Shown in pieces: positions 1 to 8,750 of a stretch of DNA of 64,000 bases; the stretch's first letter is position 1, and every line of letters begins with the position of its first letter. Origin of the DNA: Ralstonia mannitolilytica (GTDB lineage Bacteria > Pseudomonadota > Gammaproteobacteria > Burkholderiales > Burkholderiaceae); assembly GCF_905397375.1 (NCBI RefSeq), contig NZ_CAJPVG010000010.1:62001-126000 (forward strand), read 5' to 3'. The notes beneath the pieces were generated by a model. It had not been told where the DNA came from and ran no database searches. It saw only the letters and a list, made by a program, of their open reading frames with translations. The position numbers and the translations under genes are program-made.

Positions 1-1
1 G

Positions 2-160
2 GACCATCCGCGATGGAGCCAGGCCACCGAGCGCCGCATCGGCGAAGACAAGGGCGGCTTCGGCGGCCTGTTCGCGCCCAAGCGCAAGACGCTGATGTTC
101 AACGGCTACGATCAGGTCGCGCCGCTGTATGCCGGCATGGATCTTCGCAAGAACTTCTGA
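2..160 (+). CDS. msrP: MsrP methionine sulfoxide reductase catalytic subunit, C-terminal end (partial)
   Basis: Only the last 52 codons are in the window; the gene enters from the left edge. The frame reads DHPRWSQATERRIGED near the start and ends LYAGMDLRKNF, which is the tail of the molybdopterin-dependent periplasmic reductase MsrP (YedY). The family repairs oxidised methionines in periplasmic proteins, taking electrons from the haem membrane protein MsrQ. The identification rests on this tail plus the immediately following msrQ, whose start lies 7 bases after this stop. The active-site region is outside the window. Confidence 0.85.
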   Translation, partial: DHPRWSQATERRIGEDKGGFGGLFAPKRKTLMFNGYDQVAPLYAGMDLRKNF

Positions 161-167
161 GGCAGCG

Positions 168-824
168 ATGATGCATTTGCCGTCCATGCTGTCGCCCAGG
201 TCGCTGCGCGTGGTGAAGATCGCCGTGTGGCTGGCCGCGCTTGTGCCGTTTCTGCGCATCGTCTTCCTGGGCGCGACCGACCAGTTCGGGCCGAACCCGC
301 TGGAGTTCGTCACGCGGTCGACCGGCACATGGACGCTGGTGCTGCTGTGCTGCACGCTGGCCGTCACACCGCTGCGCCGGCTGACAGGCATGAACTGGCT
401 GATCCGCCTGCGCCGCATGCTGGGGCTTTACACGTTCTTCTACGGCACGCTGCACTTCCTGATCTGGCTGGTGGTCGACCGCGGGCTCGATCCGGCATCG
501 ATGCTCAAGGACATCGGCAAGCGGCCGTTCATCACCGTCGGCTTTACCGCCTTCGTGCTGATGATCCCGCTCGCGGCCACGTCGACCAACGCCATGGTCC
601 GCCGGCTCGGCGGCAAGCGCTGGCAGTGGCTGCACCGGCTGGTGTATGCGACGGGCGTGCTCGGCATCCTGCATTACTGGTGGCACAAGGCGGGCAAGAA
701 CGACTTTGCCGAGGTGTCGATCTACGCCGCGGTGATGGCCGTGGTCTTGGGGTTGCGCCTGTGGTGGGCGTGGCGTGGGTCGCGGCAGAGCGCCATGCCG
801 CGCACGATGCCGGCGCGCGATTGA
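168..824 (+). CDS. msrQ: MsrQ haem-binding membrane subunit of the MsrPQ system
   Basis: This 218-residue multi-spanning membrane protein passes electrons from the respiratory chain to periplasmic MsrP. Hydrophobic segments lie at roughly residues 15-35, 50-65, 85-100, 118-135, 150-170 and 180-200. The histidines in GTLHFLIW and in WLHRLVYATGVLGILHYWWH match the b-haem ligand positions of the YedZ/MsrQ family. I start at ATG 168, seven bases after the msrP stop with GAGGC ahead of it; an in-frame ATG at 129 would overlap msrP and adds a non-membrane, non-conserved leader. It is co-transcribed with msrP and ends just before a strong hairpin. Confidence 0.93.
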   Translation: MMHLPSMLSPRSLRVVKIAVWLAALVPFLRIVFLGATDQFGPNPLEFVTRSTGTWTLVLLCCTLAVTPLRRLTGMNWLIRLRRMLGLYTFFYGTLHFLIWLVVDRGLDPASMLKDIGKRPFITVGFTAFVLMIPLAATSTNAMVRRLGGKRWQWLHRLVYATGVLGILHYWWHKAGKNDFAEVSIYAAVMAVVLGLRLWWAWRGSRQSAMPRTMPARD

Positions 825-843
825 GCCGCATGCAACGCACGTG

Positions 844-873
844 AAAAAAGCCGCGGATGTTCGCGGCTTTTTT
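844..873. terminator. Bidirectional intrinsic terminator between msrQ and lysA
   Basis: A 12-bp stem (AAAAAAGCCGCG at 844-855 pairing with 862-873) encloses a 6-base loop and ends in a T-run on both strands. It sits between two genes that converge (msrQ on plus, lysA on minus), so it can serve both. Confidence 0.85.
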
Positions 874-889
874 GTGCGATGACGCTGGC

Positions 890-2149
890 TTATGCCGGCA
901 GCAGATGCTCGCCGCGGATCAGGTCTTCAAAGCGCTCGCGCTCGCGCACCAGGTGCACCTTGTCGCCATCGACGATCACCTCTGCGGCGCGATTGCGCGT
1001 GTTGTAGTTTGAGCTCATCGTGAAGCCGTACGCGCCGGCCGACAGGACGGCCAGCAGGTCGCCCGACTGCACGGCCAGCGACCGGTCGCGGCCCAGCCAG
1101 TCGCCCGATTCGCAGACCGGGCCAACCACGTCGTACATGACGGGCGCGCTTTCGCCTTCGCGCACCGGCACGATGTGGTGATACGCCTCGTACATCGCCG
1201 GGCGGGCAAGGTCGTTCATGGCCGCATCGACGATGCAGAAGTTCTTGCTCGCGCCGGGCTTGAGGTATTCGACGCGCGTGAGCAGCAGGCCGGCATTGCC
1301 CACCAGAGAGCGGCCGGGCTCGAACAGCACGGTGCGGTCGCCAAAGCCGCGCTGCTCGATGCGGTCGAGCAGCGTGCGGGCAAACGCGGTGATGTCCGGC
1401 GGCGTCTCATCGGTGTAGGTGATGCCCAGACCGCCGCCCACGTCGATGTGCGACAGGCGGATGCCGTCGGCGTCGAGTTTGGCCACCACGTCGAGCACCT
1501 TGTCCAGCGCATCGAGGTACGGCGAGACCTCGGTGATCTGCGAGCCGATGTGGCAGTCGATGCCGACGACGCGCAGGTTCGGCATGGCCGCGGCGGCGCG
1601 GTACGTCGGCAGCACCTCGTCGAAGGCCACGCCAAACTTGTTCCCCTTCAGGCCCGTCGAGATGTACGGGTGCGTCTTGGCGTCCACGTCCGGGTTGATG
1701 CGCAGCGACACGGGCGCGGCCTTGCCCATCGAGCCGGCTACGTCGTTCAGGCGGTGCAGCTCTGGAATGGATTCGACGTTGAAGCAGGCCACGCCGGCTT
1801 CCAGCGCGAAGCGCATTTCGTCCGCGCTCTTGCCCACGCCCGAGAACACGACCTTCGATGCCGGTGCACCGGCGGCCAGCACGCGCTTGAGTTCGCCCGA
1901 CGAGACGATGTCGAAACCGGCGCCGAGCTGAGCGAACACCTGCAGCACGGCCAGGTTCGAGTTCGCCTTCATCGCGTACTGCACGTGGGCATTGCGGCCC
2001 TCGCAGGCCGCGGCGTACGCGCGGTAGTTGGCGGTGAGCGCGGCGCGCGAATACACGTAGGTAGGCGTGCCAAACTGGGCGGCAATCGCGTCGAGCGCGA
2101 CGCCTTCGATCATCAGGACGCCAGCCTGGCGGATCAGGGACTCGGACAT
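890..2149 (-). CDS. lysA: Diaminopimelate decarboxylase
   Basis: This 419-residue PLP enzyme converts meso-diaminopimelate to L-lysine, the last step of the lysine pathway. The PLP-binding lysine is in YAMKANSN (about K61). The HIGSQ motif, the Gly-rich phosphate loop (VGGGLG) and the CESGDWLGRD active-site cysteine segment of fold-type III decarboxylases are all present. The start at 2149 gives MSESLIRQ; a longer reading frame to 2371 would add 74 arginine-rich residues that overlap lptM out of frame. lptM ends 61 bases upstream on the same strand, the usual lptM-lysA pairing. Confidence 0.95.
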   Translation of the reverse strand: MSESLIRQAGVLMIEGVALDAIAAQFGTPTYVYSRAALTANYRAYAAACEGRNAHVQYAMKANSNLAVLQVFAQLGAGFDIVSSGELKRVLAAGAPASKVVFSGVGKSADEMRFALEAGVACFNVESIPELHRLNDVAGSMGKAAPVSLRINPDVDAKTHPYISTGLKGNKFGVAFDEVLPTYRAAAAMPNLRVVGIDCHIGSQITEVSPYLDALDKVLDVVAKLDADGIRLSHIDVGGGLGITYTDETPPDITAFARTLLDRIEQRGFGDRTVLFEPGRSLVGNAGLLLTRVEYLKPGASKNFCIVDAAMNDLARPAMYEAYHHIVPVREGESAPVMYDVVGPVCESGDWLGRDRSLAVQSGDLLAVLSAGAYGFTMSSNYNTRNRAAEVIVDGDKVHLVRERERFEDLIRGEHLLPA

Positions 2150-2210
2150 GGATGGGCAACGAGGGTGGCGCCGTTGCGGGCAGCAGCGCCGGTTGAGCGA
2201 GGATGCGGGG

Positions 2211-2438
2211 TCAGCGGTTTGCAGGCACGGCGCTGGCCGCGTCGGCGGGTTTGGCCCCCGGCACGGGCGGCTGCGGTACCGCGTTGGGGCCGGCGATGCC
2301 CGGGTCGGGGGTTTGCGGGGCCGTCTGCGCGGGTGGCACCTTCGGCATGTACAGCGGACCACGGATCCCACAGCCGGATAGGCCTGCGGCCGTCAGGGTC
2401 AGGCCGACAGTGGCTACAATGGCGGCGGTTCGTATCAT
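2211..2438 (-). CDS. lptM: LptM-type lipoprotein (LPS translocon maturation chaperone)
   Basis: This is a 75-residue lipoprotein with a short signal peptide and lipobox LSGC followed by GIRGPLYMP, which is the family signature (C-G-x-x-GPLY-x-P). The rest is Pro/Ala-rich and likely disordered. LptM (formerly YifL) helps LptD fold and form its disulfides in the outer membrane of Gammaproteobacteria; the same role here is inferred. It lies directly upstream of lysA and is divergent from cyaY. Confidence 0.82.
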   Translation of the reverse strand: MIRTAAIVATVGLTLTAAGLSGCGIRGPLYMPKVPPAQTAPQTPDPGIAGPNAVPQPPVPGAKPADAASAVPANR

Positions 2439-2552
2439 CGGAGATGGTGCGGAAAGAGCCCCAAGGCTGCGGCCTTGCGGCGGTCGGAATCACAAGAGGC
2501 GGGGCGCCCAGCGGCGCCGGAACAGCCGCCGCGCAAGATTTTGGAGTGTAGC

Positions 2553-2894
2553 ATGCCCCCCCTGAGCGAATCGGAGTTCCTGGCGCTGGCCAAGGCCGAG
2601 CTGGACCACATCGAAAGCCTTGTCGAGAGCGCCGCCGAGGAGGCGGATGCCGACATCGACGTCACCCGCGAAGGCAACGTGCTGACGCTCGCGTTCGACG
2701 ACGGCTCGAAGATCATCATCAACAGCCAGGCACCGATGCAGGAGTTGTGGGTGGCGGCGCGTGCGGGCGGCTTTCACTTCCGTCGCAACGATGGCCGCTG
2801 GGTCGACACGCGCAGTGGTGAAGACCTGTACGTCGCACTGTCGCGCTACGTGAGCCAGCAATGCGAGGTCGATGTGACGCTGGCCGCCAGGTAA
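2553..2894 (+). CDS. cyaY: Frataxin homologue CyaY
   Basis: This 113-residue iron-binding protein modulates Fe-S cluster assembly at IscS. The N-terminal helix is acidic (ELDHIESLVESAAEEAD), followed by the frataxin beta-sheet with a MQELWVAARAGGFHF core tryptophan. The start at ATG 2553 fits the family length (about 106-115); an upstream in-frame start would add 26 basic residues and run through the divergent promoter region shared with lptM. Confidence 0.93.
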   Translation: MPPLSESEFLALAKAELDHIESLVESAAEEADADIDVTREGNVLTLAFDDGSKIIINSQAPMQELWVAARAGGFHFRRNDGRWVDTRSGEDLYVALSRYVSQQCEVDVTLAAR

Positions 2895-2923
2895 GCACTG
2901 CGCATCTTCGATCCTCGCAAAAG

Positions 2924-2949
2924 AAAAGCCGCCCAGAAGGGCGGCTTTT
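2924..2949. terminator. Bidirectional intrinsic terminator between cyaY and mrcA
   Basis: An 11-bp stem (AAAAGCCGCCC at 2924-2934, complement at 2939-2949) with an AGAA loop and T-runs on both strands separates convergent cyaY and mrcA. Confidence 0.88.
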
Positions 2950-2964
2950 TCGTGGCGGACGGAT

Positions 2965-5385
2965 TCAGTTGCCGCGGAACATATCGAGGATGCGTTGCTT
3001 CTCCTGCTCCGGCGTCGGCGCCAGGTTGATGCCCGGCTGTTGGGATTGCGGCTGGTCGCCGCCCGGTGCCTGCGTCCCCGGCAATGCGTCGCCCAGGCCG
3101 ACCGAGGCGATGCCCTGGCCGTTGGCGTATTCCTCGTAGGCCCAGTCGCCGGCCATCTGCACGACGCCTTCGGGCGGCTGGCGGTCCATCTCGGGCTGGC
3201 CCTTGAGCGCGTAGCTCATGTAGTTGATCCAGATCGGCAGGGCCAGGCCGCCGCCCGTTTCACGGTCGCCCAGGCTGCGCGGGTTGTCGTAGCCCATCCA
3301 CGACACGCCGACCAGCTTGGGTGTGTAGCCGCAGAACCAGGCGTCGAACGAGTCGTTCGTCGTCCCGGTCTTGCCCGCCATGTCGTTGCGGCCGAGCTTG
3401 AGCTTGGCCTGATAGCCCGTGCCGCTCGACACGACGCTGCGCAGCAACGAATCCATGATGAAGTCATTGCGCGGGTCGATCACGCGCACGGCGTCCTTGC
3501 CGGCCGTCATCGGGTGCGCCTGCTGGATGACCGTGCCGCGTGCGTCCTCCACGCGGTCGATGATGTACGGGTTCACGCGGTAGCCGCCGTTGGCGAACAC
3601 CGAATACGCGCCGGCCATCTGCAGCATCGTCACCGAGCCGGCACCGAGGGCCATCGGCAGGTAGGCCGGGTGCTTGTCGGCCTCGAAGCCGAAGCGGGTG
3701 ATGTACTGCTGCGCATACTGCGTGCCGATCGCACGCAGGATCCGCACCGACACCAGGTTCTTCGACTTCTGCAGCGCGCGGCGCATGGTCATCGGGCCAT
3801 CGTAGCCGCCGCCGTAGTTCTTCGGCTCCCAGACCTGGCCACCGGTGTCGCCGGTCGGGATCGACAGCGGTGCGTCGTTGATCACCGTGGACGGCGAGAA
3901 GCCCTTGTCCACCGCTGCCGAGTAGATGAACGGCTTGAAGCTCGAACCCGGCTGGCGCCAGGCCTGCGTGACGTGGTTGAACTTGCTGCGGTTGAAATCG
4001 AAGCCGCCGACCATCGAATAGATCGCGCCGGTTTGCGGGTCCAGCGAAATGAAGCCCGACGCCACTTCCGGCAGCTGCGTGATCGACCACTTCTGCGTCT
4101 TGGCATCCTGGATCACGCGGATCACCGCGCCCGGGCGCAGCTTGATCTTCGGTTGCGCGTTGTTCGACAACGCCGCCTGCGCAAACCGCAGGCCGTCGCC
4201 AGACACGTCGATCGTCTCACCGGTCAGCATGGTGGCACGCACGAGCTTGGGTGACACGCTCACCACCACGGCCGACTGCAGATCGTCGCTGTTCGGGTGG
4301 TCGAGCAGCGCATCGTCGATCGCCTGCTCGCGCTCTTCAGGATCGGTGGGCAGGTCGATGAACGCCTCGGGGCCGCGGTAGCCGTGGCGGCGTTCGTAAT
4401 CGAGAATGCCGCGCCGCACCGATTGGTAGGCCACTTCCTGATCGCCCTTGCGGATCGTGGTGTAGACGTTCAGGCCGCGCGTGTAGGTCTCTTCGCGGTA
4501 CTGCGCGTACATGAGCTGGCGCACCATCTCGGCCACGTATTCGGCGTGCACGTCGAACTCATGGCCTTCGCTGCGCACCGGCAGCTGTTCGTGGATGGCC
4601 TGGTCGTACTGCTCCGGAGTGATGTAGTGCAGGTCGCGCATGCGCTGCAGGATGTACTCCTGGCGGATCTTGGCGCGCTTGGGGTTCACCACCGGGTTGT
4701 ACGCCGACGGCGCCTTCGGCAGGCCGGCCAGCATGGCCGCTTCGGCCAGGGTGATGTCCTTGATGTTCTTGCCGAAGTAGATCTGCTCTGCGCTGGCAAA
4801 ACCGTATGCGCGCTGGCCCAGGTAGATCTGGTTCATGTACAGCTCGAGGATCTGATCCTTCGAGAGGCTCGCCTCGATCTTGTACGCCAGCAGCATCTCG
4901 TAGATCTTGCGCGTATACGTCTTCTCGCTCGAGAGGAAGAAGTTGCGCGCCACCTGCATGGTGATCGTCGACGCGCCCTGCGAGAGCCCGCCGTGCAGGT
5001 TGGCCAGGCCCGCGCGCAGCACGCCGATGAAGTCTACGCCCCCGTGTTCATAGAAGCGGTCGTCTTCGATGGCGAGCACCGCGCGCTTCATCACGTCGGG
5101 CATCTGCGAGATCGGCACGAAGCTTCGGCGCTCTTCACCGAACTCGCCGATGAGGACGTTGTCGGCGGTGTAGACCCGCAGCGGAATCTTCGGGCGGTAA
5201 TCGGTGATGGCGTCAAGCGACGGGAGGTTAGGCGCAGCAACGAGCAGGGCATAGCCCAACAGCAGCGCCCCGACGATGCCCATGGCAACGAACAGGCCGA
5301 ACATCCAGAGCAGCAGGCGTGCCCACAGCGGGCGGCGGGCCTTGGGCGGCTTGGGCGAAGCAGGGTTGGTTTGGGCAGTAGCCAT
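2965..5385 (-). CDS. mrcA: Penicillin-binding protein 1A, bifunctional peptidoglycan synthase
   Basis: This is an 806-residue class A PBP. There is a cytoplasmic basic N-terminus, one membrane anchor (about 25-50), a glycosyltransferase-51 domain with EDDRFYEHGG (about 107-116) and GASTITMQVARN, an OB-like insert, and a transpeptidase domain with SSFK (about 482), SKN and KTGTTN (about 672). It polymerises and cross-links peptidoglycan in the periplasm. It is divergent from pilM across a 427-bp gap, the usual arrangement in beta- and gammaproteobacteria. Confidence 0.96.
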   Translation of the reverse strand: MATAQTNPASPKPPKARRPLWARLLLWMFGLFVAMGIVGALLLGYALLVAAPNLPSLDAITDYRPKIPLRVYTADNVLIGEFGEERRSFVPISQMPDVMKRAVLAIEDDRFYEHGGVDFIGVLRAGLANLHGGLSQGASTITMQVARNFFLSSEKTYTRKIYEMLLAYKIEASLSKDQILELYMNQIYLGQRAYGFASAEQIYFGKNIKDITLAEAAMLAGLPKAPSAYNPVVNPKRAKIRQEYILQRMRDLHYITPEQYDQAIHEQLPVRSEGHEFDVHAEYVAEMVRQLMYAQYREETYTRGLNVYTTIRKGDQEVAYQSVRRGILDYERRHGYRGPEAFIDLPTDPEEREQAIDDALLDHPNSDDLQSAVVVSVSPKLVRATMLTGETIDVSGDGLRFAQAALSNNAQPKIKLRPGAVIRVIQDAKTQKWSITQLPEVASGFISLDPQTGAIYSMVGGFDFNRSKFNHVTQAWRQPGSSFKPFIYSAAVDKGFSPSTVINDAPLSIPTGDTGGQVWEPKNYGGGYDGPMTMRRALQKSKNLVSVRILRAIGTQYAQQYITRFGFEADKHPAYLPMALGAGSVTMLQMAGAYSVFANGGYRVNPYIIDRVEDARGTVIQQAHPMTAGKDAVRVIDPRNDFIMDSLLRSVVSSGTGYQAKLKLGRNDMAGKTGTTNDSFDAWFCGYTPKLVGVSWMGYDNPRSLGDRETGGGLALPIWINYMSYALKGQPEMDRQPPEGVVQMAGDWAYEEYANGQGIASVGLGDALPGTQAPGGDQPQSQQPGINLAPTPEQEKQRILDMFRGN

Positions 5386-5812
5386 TACGAGGGGTGTCTG
5401 TCAGCGTGGCGGCGATTATATCGTCGCGCCCCGCGGGCCCCGGACGCCTGGGCGTAACAGCACGTAACGCCTGTCACGCCGGCGCCCCGGACAGCACTTG
5501 TGCGGCGCGGCAGGCACCGGTAACGCGCCGTTTGTGCGCCCGGCGTACCCGGATTCAAGGCCGTGAAGAATCCGCCGTTAGAAGTAGGCGAAGCGGAAAT
5601 CAAGTCAGGCGAAAGGGGTATCCCCCCGACCGTGGGGTTTTGACAACGCTTTGCGAACCGGTGCCTGCGAAATGCGCGGCGGGCCGCCGGAGCGTTTGCC
5701 TGATCTAAAGGATTTTGTGAGAATCCAGCAGCAAATCTAAGCAGGCTTTGGCGCACGTTGGATTTGCAGCGGGCGCCAGGGTTCAAAAAACTATAAACGG
5801 TGGGGTGTCTCT
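5386..5812. other. Divergent mrcA / pilM regulatory region
   Basis: This 427-base gap has no convincing gene. It must hold the promoters of mrcA (leftward) and the pil operon (rightward). On the minus strand a TATAAT box is visible 30 bases from the mrcA start. The part near 5430-5530 is very GC-rich with repeated GTAACG words. No clear -35/-10 pair was found for pilM. Confidence 0.6.
5415..5420 (-). promoter_or_regulatory. Possible -10 box of mrcA
   Basis: Minus-strand TATAAT lies 30 bases upstream of the mrcA start codon; no good -35 is seen 16-18 bases further upstream, so this is only a candidate. Confidence 0.35.
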
Positions 5813-6898
5813 GTGCGACGGGGTTTGTTGTCCGGCCTGCTGCGCCGCAATATCGTCGGGATTGATATCGGGTCTTCCAGCGTCAAGGTGGTGGAGTTGT
5901 CCGCCAACGGCAAACAGGGAGATTTCCGTCTCGAAAAGTGCGCCAGCGAGCTGGTTGAACGCAGCGCCGTCGCCGACGGCAATCTGGTCAACATCGATGC
6001 GGTTGGCAATGCGCTCAAGCGTGCCATCGCCAAGGCGGGCATCCGCAGCAAGGATGCCGTGCTGGCCATTCCGTCGAGCCTGACGGAATCGCAGACCGTC
6101 AGCCTGCCTGACAACCTGACCGAAGACGAACTCTTCGTGCAGGTCGAGAGCGAAGCCAACCGGCTGTTTCCGCCCTCGCAGAACGTCAATTTCGACTATG
6201 TGGTGATCGGCCCGTCCGAAACCGAGGGCGGCATCGGCGTGCGCGTGACGGCCACGGTGTCGGAACGCGTGACGGAGCGCGTGACGGCCGCCGAGATGGC
6301 CGGCCTCAAGCCCATCGTCATGGATGTGGAAGAGAACGCCATCCAGCGCGCCATGACGCACATGCTTGCCGTCAAGCCGGACGCTACCGAGACCGAGATG
6401 CGCGACATGCCCGTGGTGGCGATGTTCCATCTGGGCGGCGCTCGCTCGCATGCGTTGTTCTACCAGGGCTGGAAGGAGCTGTACGAGCAGCCGCTGTCGG
6501 GCTCGGGCGACCAGCTCACGCAGAGCATCTCGCGCCTGTTCTCGCTCGACCTGCTCAAGGCCGAGGTCAAGAAGCGCAAGAACACGCTGCCCGACGAATA
6601 CCGCAGCCAGCTGCTCAAGCCATCGCTGGAGACGCTGGCGATGGAAGTCAGCCAGACGATCCAGAACTTCCTGTCGACCTCCAGCGTCGGCCGCGTGGAC
6701 GAGATCGTGCTCTCGGGCGGCCATGCATCGCTGCTCGGCGTGCAGACGGCCATTCAGCAACAGACGCAGATCAATACGACGCTGGCCAATCCGTTCGCCA
6801 ACATGGGCGCGGCCAAGAACGTCAACGCGCGCTATCTGCAGCGTGATCTTCCGGCGTACATCGTCAGCGCGGGCCTGGCCCTGCGCGGGCTGCAATAA
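5813..6898 (+). CDS. pilM: Type IV pilus inner-membrane platform protein PilM
   Basis: This 361-residue actin/FtsA-like cytoplasmic ATPase anchors the pilus alignment complex by binding the N-terminus of PilN. The nucleotide-binding phosphate-1 motif GIDIGSSSVKVVELS is near residues 16-30, and a second glycine-rich site is VLSGGHASLLG near 300. The start is GTG at 5813; a GTG-rich segment precedes it and the family motif begins only about 16 residues in, so no later start is possible. It is the first gene of pilMNOPQ. Confidence 0.94.
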   Translation: MRRGLLSGLLRRNIVGIDIGSSSVKVVELSANGKQGDFRLEKCASELVERSAVADGNLVNIDAVGNALKRAIAKAGIRSKDAVLAIPSSLTESQTVSLPDNLTEDELFVQVESEANRLFPPSQNVNFDYVVIGPSETEGGIGVRVTATVSERVTERVTAAEMAGLKPIVMDVEENAIQRAMTHMLAVKPDATETEMRDMPVVAMFHLGGARSHALFYQGWKELYEQPLSGSGDQLTQSISRLFSLDLLKAEVKKRKNTLPDEYRSQLLKPSLETLAMEVSQTIQNFLSTSSVGRVDEIVLSGGHASLLGVQTAIQQQTQINTTLANPFANMGAAKNVNARYLQRDLPAYIVSAGLALRGLQ

Positions 6899-6907
6899 GG
6901 AGGCGCG

Positions 6908-7546
6908 ATGGCCAACGAAAGCGCCAATGTGGCGAGCGCGCTCCCGAGCGTCAACCTGCTGCCGTATCACGCCGAGCGGCGTGCCGGCAAGCGCAAGAAA
7001 GTCTTCATTAGCCTGGCCGCAGCGGCCGCTGCAGGCGCCGTGGTGGTGTTGGCGGGCGGCATGGTGATCGATCACCAGACTGAAGAGGCCCAGCGCATCA
7101 ACGACATTCTCACGCAGAAGAATGCCGAGATGGACAAGCAGATCGCCGAGGTCAACACGCTGAAGAAGGACATCGACGATCTGCTGCAGCGCCAGCAGGC
7201 CGTGGAAAGCCTGCAGAACGAACGCAACCGCCCCGTGCAGTTGCTCGAGGAACTGGTGCGTCAGGTGCCGGACGGCATCTACCTGACCTCGCTCAAGCAG
7301 GAGGGCGATCTCTACACCGTTTCCGGCATTGCGCAATCGAACGAGCGCGTCTCGGACCTGCTGCGCAACCTGGGCGGCGTGCCCTGGCTCGATCATGCGG
7401 AGCTGGGCGAGTCGGTCGCCACCACGATGACGAACAACCTGAAGGAGCAGCGCCGCCTGTTCAACTTCACGATCCGCTTCCAGTGGAAGGCCGAGCCCGC
7501 AGCGTCGGCCAAGCCGGGTGCGGCCGGTGCAGCGGCGAGGAAATGA
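6908..7546 (+). CDS. pilN: Type IV pilus assembly protein PilN
   Basis: This is a 212-residue bitopic inner-membrane protein. The short cytoplasmic tail carries the PilM-binding motif VNLLPYH (about residues 15-21). One membrane segment (about 37-55) follows, then a coiled coil (about 60-105) and a ferredoxin-like periplasmic domain. It forms heterodimers with PilO. It has an AGGAGG-type ribosome site nine bases after the pilM stop, and its TGA overlaps the pilO start (ATGA). Confidence 0.93.
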   Translation: MANESANVASALPSVNLLPYHAERRAGKRKKVFISLAAAAAAGAVVVLAGGMVIDHQTEEAQRINDILTQKNAEMDKQIAEVNTLKKDIDDLLQRQQAVESLQNERNRPVQLLEELVRQVPDGIYLTSLKQEGDLYTVSGIAQSNERVSDLLRNLGGVPWLDHAELGESVATTMTNNLKEQRRLFNFTIRFQWKAEPAASAKPGAAGAAARK

Positions 7547-8208
7547 CCATGGCGCTCACGACCGATGTTTCCCTGGAAGAACTGGTCAGCCAGTTCCGCG
7601 GCCTGAACCTGAACGAGCCGGAAACCTGGCCGACCGCGCCGCGCATCCTGTTCATGATTCTGGCCGCCGTACTCGTGATCGGGCTGGGCTGGCAACTGTA
7701 CTGGAACGGCAAGTTTGACGAGCGCGATGCGAAGCGCACCGAGCAGGAGGCGCTCAAGAGCGCTTACCAGAGCAAGCTCGCGCAGGTGGTGAACCTCGAG
7801 GCGCTGCGCAAGCAGAAGGCCGAGGTGGAGCAGCGCGTTGCCAAGCTCGAGCTGCAATTGCCGAACAAGACCGAGATGGACGCGCTGCTGGCCGACGTCA
7901 ACCATGCCGGCATCGCCCGCGGGCTGACGTTCGACCTGTTCCGTCCGGCCGCCGCGGTGGTGAAGCCGTACTACGCAGAGATTCCCATCTCCGTGAAGGT
8001 CAACGGGCGCTATCACGACATGGCGCTGTTTGCCGCCGATGTGGCCGCGCTGTCGCGGATCGTCACGCTGCAGAACATCTCCCTGACGGGTACCAAGGAC
8101 GGTGGCATGGTGATGGATGCCCGTGCCCAGGCCTACCGTGCGCTCGACGCCGACGAGCAGGCCGCGCAACGCAAGGCTGCTGCTGCCGCCAAGGGGGGCG
8201 CCAAATGA
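7543..8208 (+). CDS. pilO: Type IV pilus assembly protein PilO
   Basis: This 221-residue bitopic protein has a membrane segment at about residues 33-52, then a coiled coil (about 60-105) and a periplasmic ferredoxin-like domain with a C-terminal Ala/Lys-rich tail. It dimerises with PilN and contacts PilP. The chosen start ATG at 7543 overlaps the pilN stop by four bases, with GAGG just ahead; an earlier in-frame start lies well inside pilN and is less likely. Confidence 0.92.
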   Translation: MTMALTTDVSLEELVSQFRGLNLNEPETWPTAPRILFMILAAVLVIGLGWQLYWNGKFDERDAKRTEQEALKSAYQSKLAQVVNLEALRKQKAEVEQRVAKLELQLPNKTEMDALLADVNHAGIARGLTFDLFRPAAAVVKPYYAEIPISVKVNGRYHDMALFAADVAALSRIVTLQNISLTGTKDGGMVMDARAQAYRALDADEQAAQRKAAAAAKGGAK

Positions 8209-8750
8209 AGGGCCACGCCATGACCCGTCGCCGCATGTCACACCTCGTGCGCCTGTCGCCGCTGTGCCTGGCCGTCGTGCTGACGGCGTGCGGCGCGAGT
8301 GAAGACGAGGAGCTGCAGCAATGGATGCAGCAGGCCCGCCAGCAGGTCAGCACCACGGTGCCGCCCCTGCCGCAGCCCAAGCCTTACGCGCCGCGCGAAT
8401 ACACCACCACCAGGCAGACTGACCCGTTCAGCGTGCAGAAGGTGGCGGAACTGTCGCGAGCCCAGAACGAATCGCCGGAACCGAATCGACGTCGCGAGCC
8501 GCTGGAAGACTATCCGCTGGAGGCCTTCAAGCTGCTCGGCACGATGAAGCGCAATGGCGAGACGGAAGGTGTCCTGTCTGTCGGGGACAAGACGCAGCAC
8601 GTGCATGTGGGGCAGTACATCGGACAAAACTATGGTCGCATCGTCCGCATCGGAGACCAGGAACTCACCCTGCGTGAGCTGGTGCGCGAAGGCACGACCG
8701 AATGGAAAGAAAAAATGACGACCCTGAAAGTTCAGGAGGGCGCGCAATGA
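8205..8750 (+). CDS. pilP: Type IV pilus lipoprotein PilP
   Basis: This 181-residue lipoprotein has lipobox LTAC with the lipidated Cys at about residue 29. A disordered Pro/Arg-rich linker follows, then a C-terminal beta domain (about 110-175) that in the family binds the N0 domain of the secretin PilQ. It connects the PilMNO platform to the outer membrane. Its start overlaps the pilO stop (ATGA); a second in-frame ATG five codons later (8220) is an alternative. Confidence 0.92.
   Translation: MKGHAMTRRRMSHLVRLSPLCLAVVLTACGASEDEELQQWMQQARQQVSTTVPPLPQPKPYAPREYTTTRQTDPFSVQKVAELSRAQNESPEPNRRREPLEDYPLEAFKLLGTMKRNGETEGVLSVGDKTQHVHVGQYIGQNYGRIVRIGDQELTLRELVREGTTEWKEKMTTLKVQEGAQ

Noticed and set aside
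5735..5765. Sigma-54-like promoter (TGGC...TTGC) ahead of pilM
   Set aside because: The GG and GC elements are four bases too far apart for the invariant -24/-12 spacing.
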